From NCBI GenBank assembly GCA_033065855.1, contig JAVXUO010001014.1, forward strand, positions 62,001 to 126,000: a stretch of 64,000 nt of DNA, read 5' to 3'. Positions within the stretch are counted from its first letter, which is position 1, and every line of letters begins with the position of its first letter. A program made the position numbers and the translations under genes. Below are positions 45,470 through 59,601 of this stretch, piece by piece. The notes beneath the pieces were generated by a model, which was not told the DNA's origin, did no database searches, and worked only from the letters and a program-made list of their open reading frames with translations. The stretch is from Escallonia rubra (Eukaryota > Streptophyta > Magnoliopsida > Escalloniales > Escalloniaceae).

Positions 45470-48400
45470 TTTTCCGGCGACCTCGTCGACGGTGGTAATC
45501 TCCCTCTCTGTGTATCCCTCTCTTCCTCTATGCACGAACACACAATCTAGCTCTCCTAAACCTCACGTCACATTGGGGCTCAGCCTTTTCTCATTAAGTC
45601 TCCATATCTGTGCAACTTTTTCACTCTCTCTGGTGTGTAGCTTTCGCTTTATCTGCAACTCCCGCTTTCTGTCCCTTTTAAAGGGGGGGGGGTTGGACGA
45701 AGTAAGTGCGCTACATATCATCGTGGGAGAGATTTTACTAATTCTTGTTTTTATTTTTCGGGTTGCAAATTCGTAATTTCGAGAGGTTGGGGAAATTTAC
45801 GTTTGGGCCCTCGATGCTAAAACTGAAATAGGAATCGAGCCCACTTTCTCACGGAACGTCACGTACCTGCTCTGCAGAATACCTCCGTGGGTATTTGTTC
45901 TACGTGTCGGTGTCGGGGATTTTGACCTCCTTGGGTTACGAAAGTTTGAACGACGACCTTGGTCCGCATTTACAAAACTAACCTCTTGCCTTACACACAC
46001 TATTGAGGTGATCACACTGTTTTGTGAAAACAAAACCTTCTTTGCGTTCAATTTTTCTTACTATCTCTAACAACAATGTTAAGTATGGTGTTCCCGCTTT
46101 TCGTACTTGTGTCACAATCACAACGTTGCCTAAGAATTAAAAAATATAAATAGCATTGGCTTTAAGTTACTACTAATTATAGAGAGAATAAACGGATAAA
46201 TAGCTGAATACTGGGAATGTGAATACGAAAAAATGACTTTTAAAATAGTGAATCCCGAACGTTTTTTTTCTAGGTGGTCAATTGTCATTAAGAGGGGAAA
46301 AAGACAAAAATCAAGAAAGAAATTTGATTGATTACACTCCTCGGCGCATTTAAGATTTGACTTTAACGCATCCGGCTTCTCGGCCTTATTTATTTTTATT
46401 GACTCAGTCTCAAAATAAAGTTTTCCTTTCAAGGCATAAACGGAGCGCTGCAAGAAGATTTTAAGGCTTTCATTTATTACAATAAGGAAGACAAAATGTT
46501 GTTTTGAATTTTTGGAGGGAAAATGAAATGGCAGAGGTCTAGGGCATGGCAGCGAACTGGCCGTCGGAGGGGGGTGTCATATTTTTGCTTGAATGGAGGA
46601 GCAAAATGCTGCTGCAATGCATCCTTGAAGTAGAAAACAACCCTATGAGAAGGCTTACGAATGGGAGAGAGATGGTAATTGAGCCGTGCCAAAAATCCCT
46701 TATGGGAGTATCAGCCGTCCACCGGATTCGTTTGCCAACCATTTTCGGCTTCGTCGCCATTGCTGCTGGCCTTGGCTGCAGGAACGGAGGAAGCAATTGC
46801 AGCTGATGTAGAAGCCCTTAAAATGATTGTTGTAACCCAGAATCCAAAAAATGGCCCTTTCTGGACCGGACAGCTACCTTCAAGGTTCCCAGATTGTGTC
46901 GTTTCGCCTGGGGCGGCATCAGAAGGTGCTGCTGGTCCAAAAAGAAAGCCAGATTTTGAGCCTGATGTGCCTGGTACTGAGTGTTAATTAGCAGTTGTGC
47001 ATTAAAAATGTGTGGCTTCACATTGTCAATGGAGCTTGATTTGACAACTAAATGGGAGGAAGGTTGCGAGGGTATAAGGGAGAGAACATGAGAGTCTCAT
47101 TTTGAGGATTATCAAGCTTGAAATTGGGTGGGTTTGAGCTTAAACCAAGCTTTTGATTGTTGAACTTATGAGGAAAACCTGATGGGAGGAAAGAAGGGGT
47201 CATTGTACCACCAGAAGCATCTGGGTCCAAACCAAAACCTTGACTCACTACTCCAAATCCGCCATTGAACTCATTATTATTGTTAACTGTTAAGGCAGTG
47301 TGATGGTCTATACTCCATACATAAGCACAAACCATTAGAAATCATCCGAACGATCAAAAATCATCCGAACCATCTAAAGTTCAAAGTGGAGTCAAGGTTT
47401 GTGCGTATGTAAACCATCCAATCCAAACCATCACAAATCATCCAAACCAATGTCGGACGCGGGAGGAATAGATATGTTTGGGGAAGCTGCAGTAAAGGTC
47501 TTGTACCTAACCCTTAAGGGTATTTTGGGTAGAAAAAGCAAAGTGTCGTATCGGAGAACCTTGTAACGACCTTTGATGTCTCGCTGATTTTTTGTAGTTC
47601 CGTAAAAGGCGGTTACAAACTTTAGAGAGCGAAAGGTGATAAAAATAAATAGAGAGAACCGAATGTATTCTTAGATAAACATTGGCGCCTTTCCTAGAAC
47701 AGCCGCTGGCTTTTAAGATGTGAAGTTGTGCAAGTAGTTAGTGTGCTTTATCTCAAACAGTCAAACTTCACCCACCGTAATTTGATGCAACCATTTTTAT
47801 TTGTCGGGTCCTTTCACATTTTCACCTGGGCACTCTGTAGTTTTGGGATGGGACCTGGTACAATGGTACATGAAGTCTTGTTACTCTTGTAACTTCACAC
47901 CTAGCCCGTAGTTATTTGCTTATGCAATCAATTTTGATCTCAATTCCGTTATCATTTTTTTTTAAGAAACAACAAATTTAAAACATAATGTTCAATTGTG
48001 GTATGACTTCTTTTTCTTGTGTCTCATAGACTTCGTCTTGAGACTCATTTCCTTGTCTTTGTGTCGGAACTCTTTTCCTTGTATTTTTGGAATTTGTCCC
48101 TAGTGGTCGTTAGACATCATTCCGCGTCCTCTTTGGTTGCCAGACCTTGCTCTGGCCCTTGACCTCTTCAGGTTTTGATTGTCGGAGCTTATTTTGAATC
48201 TCGAGTCTTATGCATTAAAATTCATATGTGTAACATCAAGACTTCAACTTTAATACTACTTTTTTGAATCAAGGGACAAGATATCGCTCCAGACTTAATC
48301 TTTAAACTGAAGGTTGTTCCTTTTTAACACCTTGAGTTTGAGGGAACATTAGATAATATACCAATATATCAATTTTCTATTCCTTATTATCCTAGGTCAA

Positions 48401-51400
48401 TATTTTCTAGCTCTCATAATTTATGTGAAACTCTCTTTTGTAAGCTCTATTATTCTCAGTTATGTTATACTTAGTAATATAATTATTTTCTTTTTCACCT
48501 TTTTCTATCATATTGAAATTCAGTACTAAACTTAAAAATTCGTAGCTGAAATTGTTTATATGAATTAAAGTCGTACTAGAGTGAATTGAAGCAGTATATA
48601 GATTCAATAGAAATCAAGATGTGGAGTTAAGTTCTCAACTTGTTGCATGAACCAAAGTAGGTGATTCCCCCCCCCCCCCCCCCCCACAACCCATTGCTTA
48701 CGGTTCCCCCTTGCCCTAGAAAGATTTTGAGGGTTGTAATTGAAGGTTGGTAGCTGTTAGGCAAATGTTGATTTTAGTCGGTGGTTTTAGGTTTGCCGGT
48801 GATTCAGTAGTGATTCAAAGGCTCCATGTTTTGTTGATGGTCTAAGTTTTCCTCCAATTGTAAATGGCTGTGAGGGACATCAATTTTGTTGTTGGGAGGA
48901 CCGGTGATTTCGGGGGTCTCGCCCGGTATTTCTGATGGGTCAAAGGGGACGATTGGTGGTTGAGAGGGGATTCTGAGGGTAGGCAGCATAGAGATGGCAA
49001 AAAAAGATGACATTTTCGGTGCCGGAGTGGATGCACAGTGATCGAGGAAAGGTTGCAGCGGTGGGAACACGTATCTGGAGTTGGGGTTGTGGCTGACAGT
49101 GAGTTGTTGTTTTTTGATTTGTTGTTTTATTTAGTCTTTATCTTGTTTTAGGCTATAGTTATCTTATATTTGTTAGTTTTACCTGCATGTTTTTTTTAGT
49201 TGGTTATTGCATATCCAGCAAAAAAAAGGGTCTTTTATGTACGTTTATTTTGTTCTTAATTATATTATTGTTGATGTCGACTTTTATTATACTGTAAGTT
49301 TTATCGAACGAGATGTGACTGCTCTCTTTAATCTCAATAGTAGTGTTTTTATCCCCTTTTTTTAAATAAAAAAAAGGGTAAGTGAGGTGAGGTCACTAAT
49401 ATTTTTGTAGTGATTCCAGTCTCGTGAGAAGAAAAAATTAACATTGACCTTTTCTTTTTCCTGTTTTTGACTGAACATTGACTTCTTGAGAAGCTAAATA
49501 ACAAGAATAAGTAACAAAGAGGCCGTTTAGACGTATTTATTGCACATGCTTTAAACCGTAACATGTGTCACTAAATTAGCTGGTTGAGGCCAAAAAGAAA
49601 GAAAGAAAAAGAGGGAGATGGTTGCCTTGCTGGAACTGGTGGACTGAAGGTGGTCTAGCAAGGATTCGACTCATCCGTCCCTTCGCTGTGGCCGCCAGTT
49701 CTTGGCATCAAGCAATCACTCCTTTGTCCTCTTGGCATGTCCATGAAAATTCCAGTAAGCTTACAGAAAAGAAATCACATACTGCTTTTGTCATTTAAGG
49801 ATATATATATATATACACACACACACACACTTATGTCACATTCTTCTCCTATTTACACACACACACTGACATGGAATTTTGATAAGTAGAACTGCTAAAA
49901 GACGAGTAAGTATCTTGTTGTCGCTGAGGAGAAAAACGTGACATGTGTAAGTTTCGTTAGCGATACATAATGTCGAGAGCATACACATGACATCTATTTT
50001 GTAATCATAAAGACACTCTTGATTTCTTGTGCCCTAGAGATGATTCTGTAGACCATAATTAGTAAGTTAACTATGCTTGTGGCCCGCTGGCCGAGCATAA
50101 AGGAATTGTAATTGGCTCAACTCATGTCATCTTGATGTAACCTTTTGGTTTCTTTAGTGTGTGTTTGTGTGTGTTCTTTTTTACTTCTTGAGGGGGTGGG
50201 GTGGAGTTGTTTAAAGAGGGGTAGCACTTAATGCACTCCTTTAAGTGGCCAGTTTACTGATTGGTACTTCAACGGCAGGAGAAACAGATGGAGGGAACTT
50301 ACTTCTATCACATGGACAATGCCATTATTAATTACTTGGAGTGCCTGCTTAACTTTAACTTCGACTCCACTTCACCATAATTTGTGAACAAAATGCAAAA
50401 GTGATGTTTTCACATGAATGGTATAATTTCAAAGTGGACTAGTTTATTTTTAGAGCGTATTTATTATTTTTCAAAAAAACAAAAAAACTTATTCGAATGA
50501 AATTTATACACATGACCCGGCTCACGCATCCACCCACAGATATATATATAAGGTTATGCTAGGATATTTGTCCAAAGGGTTGCCTAACAACGTGCGTGAA
50601 ACAAAAACCCAACAATTCGATCCGTCTCGTTAATCACTTCTAAGCTGGTTATCATTTCGGAGAAATTAACGTTTTTGCTGTAATTGTTGTAACGTTCAAT
50701 GGCAATTTCCACACGTAGCATGACATTCAATAATGAATAACTTGCATCTTACACTACACATGGTCCTTTTCGTGATGATTTGTATGACCCAAGCCACGCT
50801 CACCGTTGCATCCCTCTTGTGAATTTTCTGGAATTTGTCCCCCCTTCTTAGTAGAAATTGATACTTCCAAGTAACTATAAATATGCTGGTACAACTTTGC
50901 TTCCACTTTCGTCAAATGTATAACTTACTACTATTTCTGTAGTTAATAGATTTAGTGTATCTTGGTCTTACCAATCCTTGTACAGTTCAAGAAAATTTTT
51001 CACATAGTAATAAAACCGGTAAATAAACGTCACTACACGTAAAGCTTCCAACTGAGTAGGCATTTGTTGTTCAATGCCATATCCGTTTATCTTCTGGAAT
51101 TAGGATCCTCTAACTAATGAAGAACATATTTGTTGCAATAATTTTAATGATAAAAATTTGTCACTTAAAATACTTATCGTTATTGTTAATATTTATAGTG
51201 ATAATCTTTTAATGTTAAAATGTATTTAACGATATATTTCTATTAGCAGAGGTGCGATGGTTGTAGTCCTCGTCTTGTGGGAAAACTAAATCAGTTTTTG
51301 GACTTCTCATCTATTGGTCCCGACCGATCGCGAAACCAAAAGGTTCTTAATTCCAACTTGTCTTGGTTTGACCAGGGAAGAGCCCAGTTGACAATTGGCA

Positions 51401-54400
51401 TTAAGTGGTAAATGAAACATGTTTCAAGATTCTTAATATAAAGGTTGATTCATTTCATTTAATAAGAACCAAAGTGGAACATATAAACATTTGAGACTTC
51501 ATAGTCTCTAAAAATGTCTAGCTTAAAAGCCTTTATAGTGCCTAGATTTTTTATTTTTCTTTTTCATATGGACTTTCCATTTTGCCCATACTTTATGATT
51601 ATAAATCATCTCACTAAAGGGTATTAAAGTGAAATAACAACAATTAAACTATATGAGTGAAACTCTAATCTCTCTCGCTCACAATCCCTACAAACCAAAT
51701 TCCCTTATTTCTCTCATCCACAGTCTGCACTAACTCCTTGAATTTGTTGCGATTTTTTTAAAAATAATTTGACCATTTATCCTAGGGTAAATTACGTTCG
51801 CCTCTTTTGAGGTTTCTATTAACTACACTTGCCATCCTTCTAATTCAAAAACTAGTTCAAATCACCGCCAGCATCATGAGTTCTAGCTTCGATACACCCA
51901 AGTCAAGGGATTTCCTTGCCATACAGATTAGAGGGTAGTGGAGGAGCTTGGGTGGTCGGGGTCTGGGCTATGTAGTTGGCAGTAGATGGAGGAGGGTTTG
52001 GTGGCCATATGATGTTGCTAGTGGTATAGAGATTACACTGGCAACAAGGTGGTGGTGGAATGCAGGTAGGGACCTTGTTGGAGGCGGCAGCGTAGGGAGA
52101 TAAAAGTGTTTGCTGGTAGTGGTTACGTTGACATAATTAAGCATTTCCCAATTTCTTTTTTTCTTTTTTGTAATTATTGAGGGTAATTTTGTCAAAATCG
52201 TGATCCCTTTAACGACATTTAATTAGACTGGTTTGTCTAGGCTTATTTTGGTATGCGTATAGTTTAAGAAAAAACTTAAAATATTTGTTTGTTAGTAGCT
52301 TTTTGAATCATGAGTTATAAGCGGAGCATAACACAAGCCAAAATAAGTTATAATCAACAAATACCTCGGGCCCATTTGTCGTAACTTATCAAATAAATAA
52401 GTTTAAACAGATTAATCTGTATGTTGGCACTTGAGATGTAGCATTTGTTAGAACTTATACCATCCTATATATGAAATTTGAAATGAAAAAAATACCTAAC
52501 AATTTTAATTTATTGGTTAGGTGTACAGAATTATATTGCTCACATATTTTGATTACCGAAAAAATACCTGCGTATATTCTTTATGTATATCAAGAAAAGA
52601 GAATTCAATTTCGATTTGAACACAACTTGAATTATCTAAATATGAAACTGGATGAGATAGAAAAAGTGAAATGAAGTTGAGAAAATGAAGAAAAAAAGCG
52701 ATATTGTCAACACATCACACATGGAAAAGTGAATCGGACAAGGGGTATTTTGAATTTTAAAATGCATTAGTTAGAAAAGCATCTCTTGATGTGCTTATAA
52801 ATTATAGCTCATTTTGGGCTTAGGAAGGTTGTATCTTGCGTGTATTTTATAATTCAAAAAGCTAATAACAAATGCACGTTTAAGTTTTATCTTAAGTTAT
52901 AGATTGGTCAAAATAAGATACAACAAACAAGTTCTTCAAGAGGTGCTTATATTCCATTATCTCTCACAAAAACAATGAAAATTTAGGGTGAATTAGTTCA
53001 TTGTGGAGTGCACTATTCGTTCCCCTTACAACAATCTTCATAAAATGCATACAAACTAGTTATTTAAAGATCTTTAAGTTCAGAAAAATCTAAGTTCACA
53101 ACATATTATGCTTTTTAACAACTCTATTTATCACTAGAAAATACAACGAGAACAAAATGTTATCTTCATCTGTCTTAAAAAGGACGAAGATACGTGCAAT
53201 ATATATATAGCAAAGGAAAAAAAATAACTGTTATCTCAGTTGGATGAATCTTACTCCTACTCTAAAAAAAATTGACTGCTACTTCGGTTGGAGCCAAAGT
53301 TTGATCTATAGCAAATCCCAGTAAAATGCTTATCTTTCTTTACCGTATAATCAAGACTAAGAAATACCATTTGATCTGGATTTTGTAAATCCAACAGTGG
53401 TAATACTTATCTCTTCTGTTTTCTTGCAAGGTCATGTCGGCCACTTTAATTTTCAGGGTCAAGTCTTAACTTGTACTCTCTTTGTTGTACTTTTGATACG
53501 CTATTTTCAGGGCCAGACGTTCGTTTGTGCGCATTTAGGTTGTACTTTTGTAGTTTAGTTAATGTAGTTCCCGTTCGACCAAAAAAAAAAAATAAGACTA
53601 GGAAAGACCAAACCTCACTTGGAAAAACTGATTTTCCTGCCTGCCAAACACGTATAAGAGTCACGAGCCAGGCCGTCAGTGGGTTCTTTTTTCTCAAAAT
53701 TAGAGGTCAGGCCGCCTACCCCATGTGCATTGTCACTGGGACAAAGAAGTGTTTCTTATTCTGTTTGCTCCATGTGGGTCTATTAGTCTCTATAAAAATT
53801 CTGCCTATGCTTTCTTATAAGCCTAACTTCTCCTTCACATGTTTTCCTGTAGCCTAATAATTATCTGAGAAACCTTATCAGAAGCACTGTTCCAAATATC
53901 AAAAGCCTAGCATACCTCTTTCTACCTTTATCATCGTTACATAGTTTCCCTCAATTATCCCACATGCCAACTGTCGCCTTGCCGTTTGGTCTGCTTTAAC
54001 GCTGTTAAAAATCGACAGTCAGTCGGTGATCTTGAGTTTCACGTTTAACAATTGAATAAATGATGCGATAACTATGAATATGATGCAAGAAATAGACCGA
54101 TTTTATGTCAGCCTTCAGTTGGAATCAGCAAAAGTAATGTCACATTGCGTAACATGAATTCAAAACATTCGGGATCTAGAGGTGAATGATACGAATTACT
54201 TCTCCCTCAATCTACTAGTCAACCATCTCCCTCTTGGTCTAGGGACTGTGAAAGATGTTCCACTAGAAATATTCTTGTTACCGTTTCAACTCTTAGTCTC
54301 CAAAAAGTGAATCCCGCTCTAATAGTTATGAATAAACTTGATTTTTGGTGCTAAATGTGTCAAAAGTGGTCATTATATAATAGTACAGTACAAAATTAAC

Positions 54401-55651
54401 AAGTAGCATTCAAATGCTAAAGCATAACACTTATTAATTTCCTGCAATCATTTAGGCAACAACATACTGCAACTACAATCTTTCAACTAGCATCCTTTTT
54501 TTGCAGACTCAATGACAAATTGTTGCTGCGAGTAGTAAGCTGTGAGCAACTACACTGGGTGCATCCATGAATGTATGTATACCAATACCACTGCACCAAC
54601 ATCATTTCGCCACATAAAATAATACAAACTACCCAAGTAAATGAATCCAGCGTATAGGCAAAACAAAAGATAAGCATAGAATAAAAGTTATAAAATGCCA
54701 GAGGCCCACTCATCCCAAGTCCCAATGCCCTGGTTATGTGAATGGGGGTAAGATAGCGTAGCACAAGCTTCAACAGTTCAACCTGAAGCTCCCATGTTCT
54801 CTCACCGACCCCTCCCCTTCTGCTGCACACATTCCTTCATATCCTAATGTCTTAACTGGATATCACATTCCTCTGTATACAAAAGACGGGGCAGAAGTTT
54901 AGGCACTGCGCTACAACATATGGCAACCTAACTAGCTCATAATAATAATAAGTTATGAAAAGGGATTGTTACCCTTATATATTAAAATCACCATTCTTGT
55001 CCCATACAGTGTAGGGTAATAATTGTTTCTTGGTGACCCCTAGACCAGAACGAGGGTTAGTATCAAGTAGGAGTTAGGGTTTTGGCCAATTAACTAGGCT
55101 GAATGAACATGTATTTCAGACTTCAGTGAAGGGAAATGTGCCCTCAGTTTCATACAATGCACCTGAAAGAGCTCGTACTCGTCGGGATCTAGTATTTGGC
55201 AAAAAAATTTGATTGGGTTTGAATGCATTTGGGAATGCTAAATCAATCATGAAGAGATGCGATTCTGATTCCTCTCTCAAATTTAGTAGTTGGACCACTT
55301 TGAAGACTGTTACCTCTTGCGAGTCCCATCCCTTGGCATATGACATATATCATAGTATTCTAGTTTACCTTGATGGGATTCAGCATTCTTCTTCTTCTTT
55401 CTGGTGTCTTGGTTGTTCCTCCCTGCGGGAACCGGAACCGAGCATTTTTTTACGATAAGAATCTCTAGTGTTATAATTTTAGTGATAAAAAGTTATTGCT
55501 AATTTTTTTTTAACATTGTAACAATAATTTAAATAGTGACAATTTTCTATCAATAAGATACATTCAATATTTTTTAGTCCAACTTTCTTAGTCTCAAAAT
55601 CTGTGTAATTGCAAATTTCTATTAATCAGTGGCTAGTCAATTGGTTGATAT
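45470..55651. other. 10-kb intergenic region, no intact gene
   Basis: Starts with the LONGIFOLIA promoter and leader (GAGAGAG-rich on the minus strand). It contains simple tracts (poly-C at about 48667-48686, TA/CA near 49800-49840) and a coding-like relic at 46490-47335. There are isolated TIR-like phrases without partners, such as GGGTAAATTACGTTCGCC near 51785 and GGGGAAATTTACG near 45790. No gene was supported. Confidence 0.4.
46490..47335 (-). pseudogene. Coding-like relic, family unknown
   Basis: From ATG 47335 a 95-codon frame reads like an Asn/Pro/Gly-rich regulatory-protein tail (NGGFGVVSQGFGLDPD, SGFPHKFNNQKLGLSS) and stops at 47048. Beyond it, another frame gives a Gln/His-rich stretch (NTQYQAHQAQ, DQQHLLMPPQAKRHN) with one in-frame stop, then MATKPKMVGKRIRWTADTP. 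Composition suggests an old transcription-factor-like fragment. I cannot name a family, and the plus strand also has open frames here. It may be chance. Confidence 0.22.
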
Positions 55652-56553
55652 ACAGATGGTATTAGTGCATGCATGTAAGCCCAAACAAGAGTCAGAATCT
55701 CACAGATCTCTATAACCTCTCACGAAAAGGGCACACATCACCTACCATGCACATGACATCTTTATCCTAAAAATAAACAAAATAATTGCACATAACATGG
55801 CCTATACAGTGCATTGGCATGTCGTTGTGCTAGATCTTACCCCTTTTATCACGTGAATCCTCATTAACAATCCAAATTACACACACATACACAAATTTCT
55901 TAACGGTTTAGCCAGAGATAAAGCACAAGTTTCTTAATAATTAGATGGTGGGGTTGGGTCTTCAAAACTATCACAGCTGGGAAACAAAATGTTGTGGGAC
56001 AAAAATTTTTTGGAACTACTATAATAAACTCTTGAGAGTATGTAACAAACTAATCAAATTCACAACGATTACGGTTTGAAAGTAGTAAGCCAGAGAAGAT
56101 CGACATTTGATTATACTCGATTAGACAGTTGTTACCTAGTCATCTCTTAATTATAAGTGCCCTTTATTTGACAGTTCAAAATCATAAATAGTGCTAATTT
56201 AGCTAAAGTCTGAAATCAATTTGAATATTAAGTCACCGAAGGTGATCCTCTCTTTTTCACTTTTCAACGTACCATGCCGTACCGAATATTAACCGATCGA
56301 ACCTAAGGTGATGCCTCTTTGTTTTTATTATTCTAATTATGTTGGGTACATGCTAATGCTTAAATCTAGTTAGCAAACCATGACATTACATTTGTTGAGA
56401 GCTTGCTAATTAAGCAATAGATGATGCCTCTTGGCACCTGTTTACAACACAAAGATCAAGAGACTTTGCCAAGTTTCTGATGCCATGGCCTAGCTAGATC
56501 CTTTGTTCCATGTACTAAGGCCAACAGTATCAAACATTTTCGCAGTCAGATGA
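55652..56553. repeat. Direct repeat copy A, bracketing the AMT gene
   Basis: About 900 bp colinear with 62592-63582, in the same orientation. Shared phrases include CATGTAAGCCCAAACAAGA, CACATGACATCTTTATCCT, AAACAAAATAATTGCACAT, ATGATGCCTCTTGGCACCTG and TTGTTCCAT. Similarity ends near GCAGTCAGATG. Non-coding as far as I can see. Confidence 0.85.
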
Positions 56554-57364
56554 TGGACCACCACCATTTATCTCGTTCATAACTATTCCCCTCACATTTA
56601 CTTTGTGAAAACAATATCTCATGTACCTGCCAACTTCGCTGCAACAAGATTGCAGTCGTAAACACTCGCAGTGGAGAGCTCAGAAGATTAAATTATCTGG
56701 GGGGGGGGGGGGGGCGGGACATTCTCCGAGGACAGAGTGATTAGAGCCATTTTTATGGTCCACAGAGGACAAAGTGAAAGTGATGGTATACTATACTGTA
56801 GATGCTTAACGGTCCTTTAGGTCTTCTTGCAGGTCCTTATTCAAGTGAAATCTTTTCGGGTTTTGTTGCTTTGCACTTTGCTTGGGAAAGCGTAGCCCAG
56901 CTGCCAAAAGCAATGGGCTTCTCTTCTTTGCATGCTCACTTCACATGCCGCTGTGTGTGTGATTTATGGCAGAGGTGCAACTGTGATCAAGTTCTCTGTG
57001 GAATTTATAATGCACAAGTTCGGATGCCGATGAACGTTGTGTGGTTACAAAATTGTTTGTATTAAGATGATTTCTACTCCATTTGTTAAACTTGTGAAAA
57101 TTTGTGCTGATTTAGATGACATCATTAGACCTCATGTACCCTAATTATGTGAAACAAGTGGGGTGGGGACCCTTTGTTTTGTACTACATTTATTAGAACG
57201 AGAAATTATTAATTAAACTGATCCTACAAATTAGCCTAGGTTTACATTCCCTTTGTCCCTCTTTTGTTTCAGTGTATTACTTAAACCAATCTAGCTCTGC
57301 ATTCAACATTATCCCACATTATGTTATTTGCCACCAACTTGCTTGGAGGTTTTTTTTTTTTTTT
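56554..57364. other. Intergenic, no gene recognised
   Basis: Contains a G tract near 56700-56714 and a T tract near 57344-57363. An 87-codon open frame at 56802 has no recognisable family. No other feature. Confidence 0.35.
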
Positions 57365-58460
57365 GGAATAAATACAGCAAAGTCTCTGAGGTTAAGGTGA
57401 AATTATAGTCAAGGACACTAAGTTTAAAAATGTAACATATCGTGACAAAAAACTTTGAAAATGTATTAACCGTGTCCATTTGTTCCAGATCCGTTAAAAA
57501 TGCATTTTTTGATTGATGTCATCCATGTATACTTTCTAAATGCCAATACTATCCTTATTATAACATGATATAAAAAAATCTAAAATCTTAATTTTTTTAA
57601 TTAGGGTTAAATACTTAATTTTCAAAAGTACTGGGTTTTTCTCTCTCCAAATTTCTTTAGAAAGCCTAGATCTGAAATCATTGCTTGCAGCCCCCTTCCT
57701 TATCCCTATGCCGCCGACAGCCCCCCCTCGCCCCACCATGTCGGCAAGCCCGTCCCACACCCACGCTGCTGGCAAGCCCTTCCCAAACCCACGCCGGTGG
57801 CAGCCCCTTCTCTCTCTTTCTCTAAAACCCAATTCCACCTCCTCACCGTCTCATTTCCACCCCCTGTTCCAAACCCTAAAGCGAGAGAGAGAGAAGAAGA
57901 AGAAGAAATGGGTCGGGCAGCGTAAAAGAGCAAGTCTTCAAGTCGCACACCCACCCCCGGTAGTGCCTTCCCCCACACATGTCGCCGGCAGCCCCTTCCC
58001 TCCCCACCCCGTTAGCAACCCCTCCCTCACTCCACCATGGCGGCAGCCCCTCCCACACCCCACCATGCCTGCATGCCCTTCCCCTCACCTCACCTGTGCT
58101 CAGTGTGAGTTCTTTATGCACATCAATATGCATAGCCAAGCCAGACACAAAGGTGTACAATCCGGTTAAAATTTATGGTTATTTAAGTTCATTCACTATA
58201 GGTTCTCTTACTTGCTCTAGTGGGTGGCAAGGGCCAACGGAGAGGGGAGAACGAATAAAGAGAAAAAGGAAGAGAAAGAAGAGGAGATAAAGTAATAACA
58301 TTTGAAAGAAAATAACCTTCTAACTCAAGGGCAATAAAGTTATTTTATTAAAACCGTTAGATTTTTTAAGATTCCGTTTGGTCAACAAAAATAATTATAA
58401 TTTGACTAAACTAATGGACACGCCTGTAATTTCACCCTCAGAGACTTTGCTATAATTACC
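57365..58460. mobile_element. Probable TIR element with GC-rich interior
   Basis: The left end carries GCAAAGTCTCTGAGG followed by GGTGAAATTATAG and GGACAC. The right end carries their inverses (CCTCAGAGACTTTGC, with GGACACGCCTGTAATTTCACC before it). No TSD could be fixed. The interior from about 57665 to 58100 is C/G-rich and unlike the surroundings, with repeated GGCAGCCCCTTC and CCCACACCC phrases. It could be captured host DNA, but no gene is recognisable. Confidence 0.6.
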
Positions 58461-59446
58461 ACCCCCCTCCTTTTTTTAAATTTTTTGCTACGACTAGCTG
58501 AGCTGCAAGTCGGGGTAGATTTCTGTGGTTTTAACCAACTCAATCCAATCCATAAAAATGTTAGCTTTTACCCAATTCTATCCACTTAGTTATAAAATAT
58601 GGGTCAGGATGAGTTGATTCAATATCATACTGACATATGTTGGTTTGGGCTTTTAATACCCATAAATGTAAGAATTCACATTTTGTTGGATAATTATGTG
58701 GTTGGCTAAGAGCGTAGTTAGTTAAGTGGGTTAGGTGTTGGATAATTATGCAATTAGATTGTTAGGTTGAGATAAAGACCGATGAATTTAAGTGATATTG
58801 TATTGCTAAAAGTTTAATATATCTCTAGAAAAGTGATATTTGAACTGCACACTTAGCTTTTAAGATCCGCAAACGTCTAAAGTATTGTGACACTTCAAGA
58901 GATTTAAACGGTAAAACTGCAGTTCAAATCGCTAAAAGTGATCTCAAATATCGATTCCTATCTTTGTCGCTTCAAGAGCTGCCAAACATCTTTAAGTGAA
59001 AAAATCATAAACGAAAACAACAGAATTGGAAGATATTGCTTTTGGACTTTGAACATGAATCTTCATTCATTGACCGTGTGTAGGTCCACGACTCATATAA
59101 TTCAGATATGTTGGGCTGGGTTCCCTTTATCCAGCAAGTTGAGAAGTGAACCATTTAAAATGATCACGGAAAGAGATCTACAATGAAGATTAAATACTAG
59201 GTCCAAATAGTAATCATACTTAAGGAAAGAATGCCCAACCAATTTCTGAAATCTTCCCTTTGGGCCTTTTCTTCGTCCACCACGAATTGGTCAGTCAAAT
59301 TAGACTATATACCGGTAGATAGTAATCGAAAAAAGAATTATAGAGAACTGGACATGATACCAATATATTTTTGTAAGGGAGCTGATCCGTTGCCCGTTTT
59401 GGTAATTAAGTGTTGGGCGAGGTGTATACTTGGGGCGAAGAGGCTA
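58461..59446. other. Intergenic, no gene recognised
   Basis: About 1 kb of A/T-rich DNA. Short open frames only, with no recognisable similarity. Confidence 0.4.
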
Positions 59447-59601
59447 TCTTAATACAAAAATCCGTCGCTAAAAGTATTAGCGACAATAATTTTTGTCGCT
59501 AAATCATGTTCAAATTTTGGCGCTTAACATTGCCTAATTGGGCGACGAAATTTGTGCGACGGAACAAATTTTGTCACTAAGACCCATTTTTCCTTGTAGT
59601 G
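59447..59601. mobile_element. CACTA-type end fragment or MITE
   Basis: The right edge, read on the minus strand, is CACTACAAGGAAAAATGGG, the typical CACTA terminus. Inside it are repeated GTCGCTAA/TTAGCGAC and GACGAAATTTGTGCGAC subterminal motifs. The left edge lacks a clean CACTA end, so the element is truncated or degraded. It lies about 240 bp beyond the stop codon of the ammonium transporter, within or near its 3'UTR. Confidence 0.6.

Noticed and set aside
51785..52260. Possible further Mutator-like element starting GGGTAAATTACGTTCGCC
   Set aside because: No matching inverted end or 9-bp flank was found on the right side.
57681..58169. 162-codon Pro/Ser-rich frame
   Set aside because: It lies in the C/G-rich interior of a TIR element and has no family features; composition alone explains its openness.
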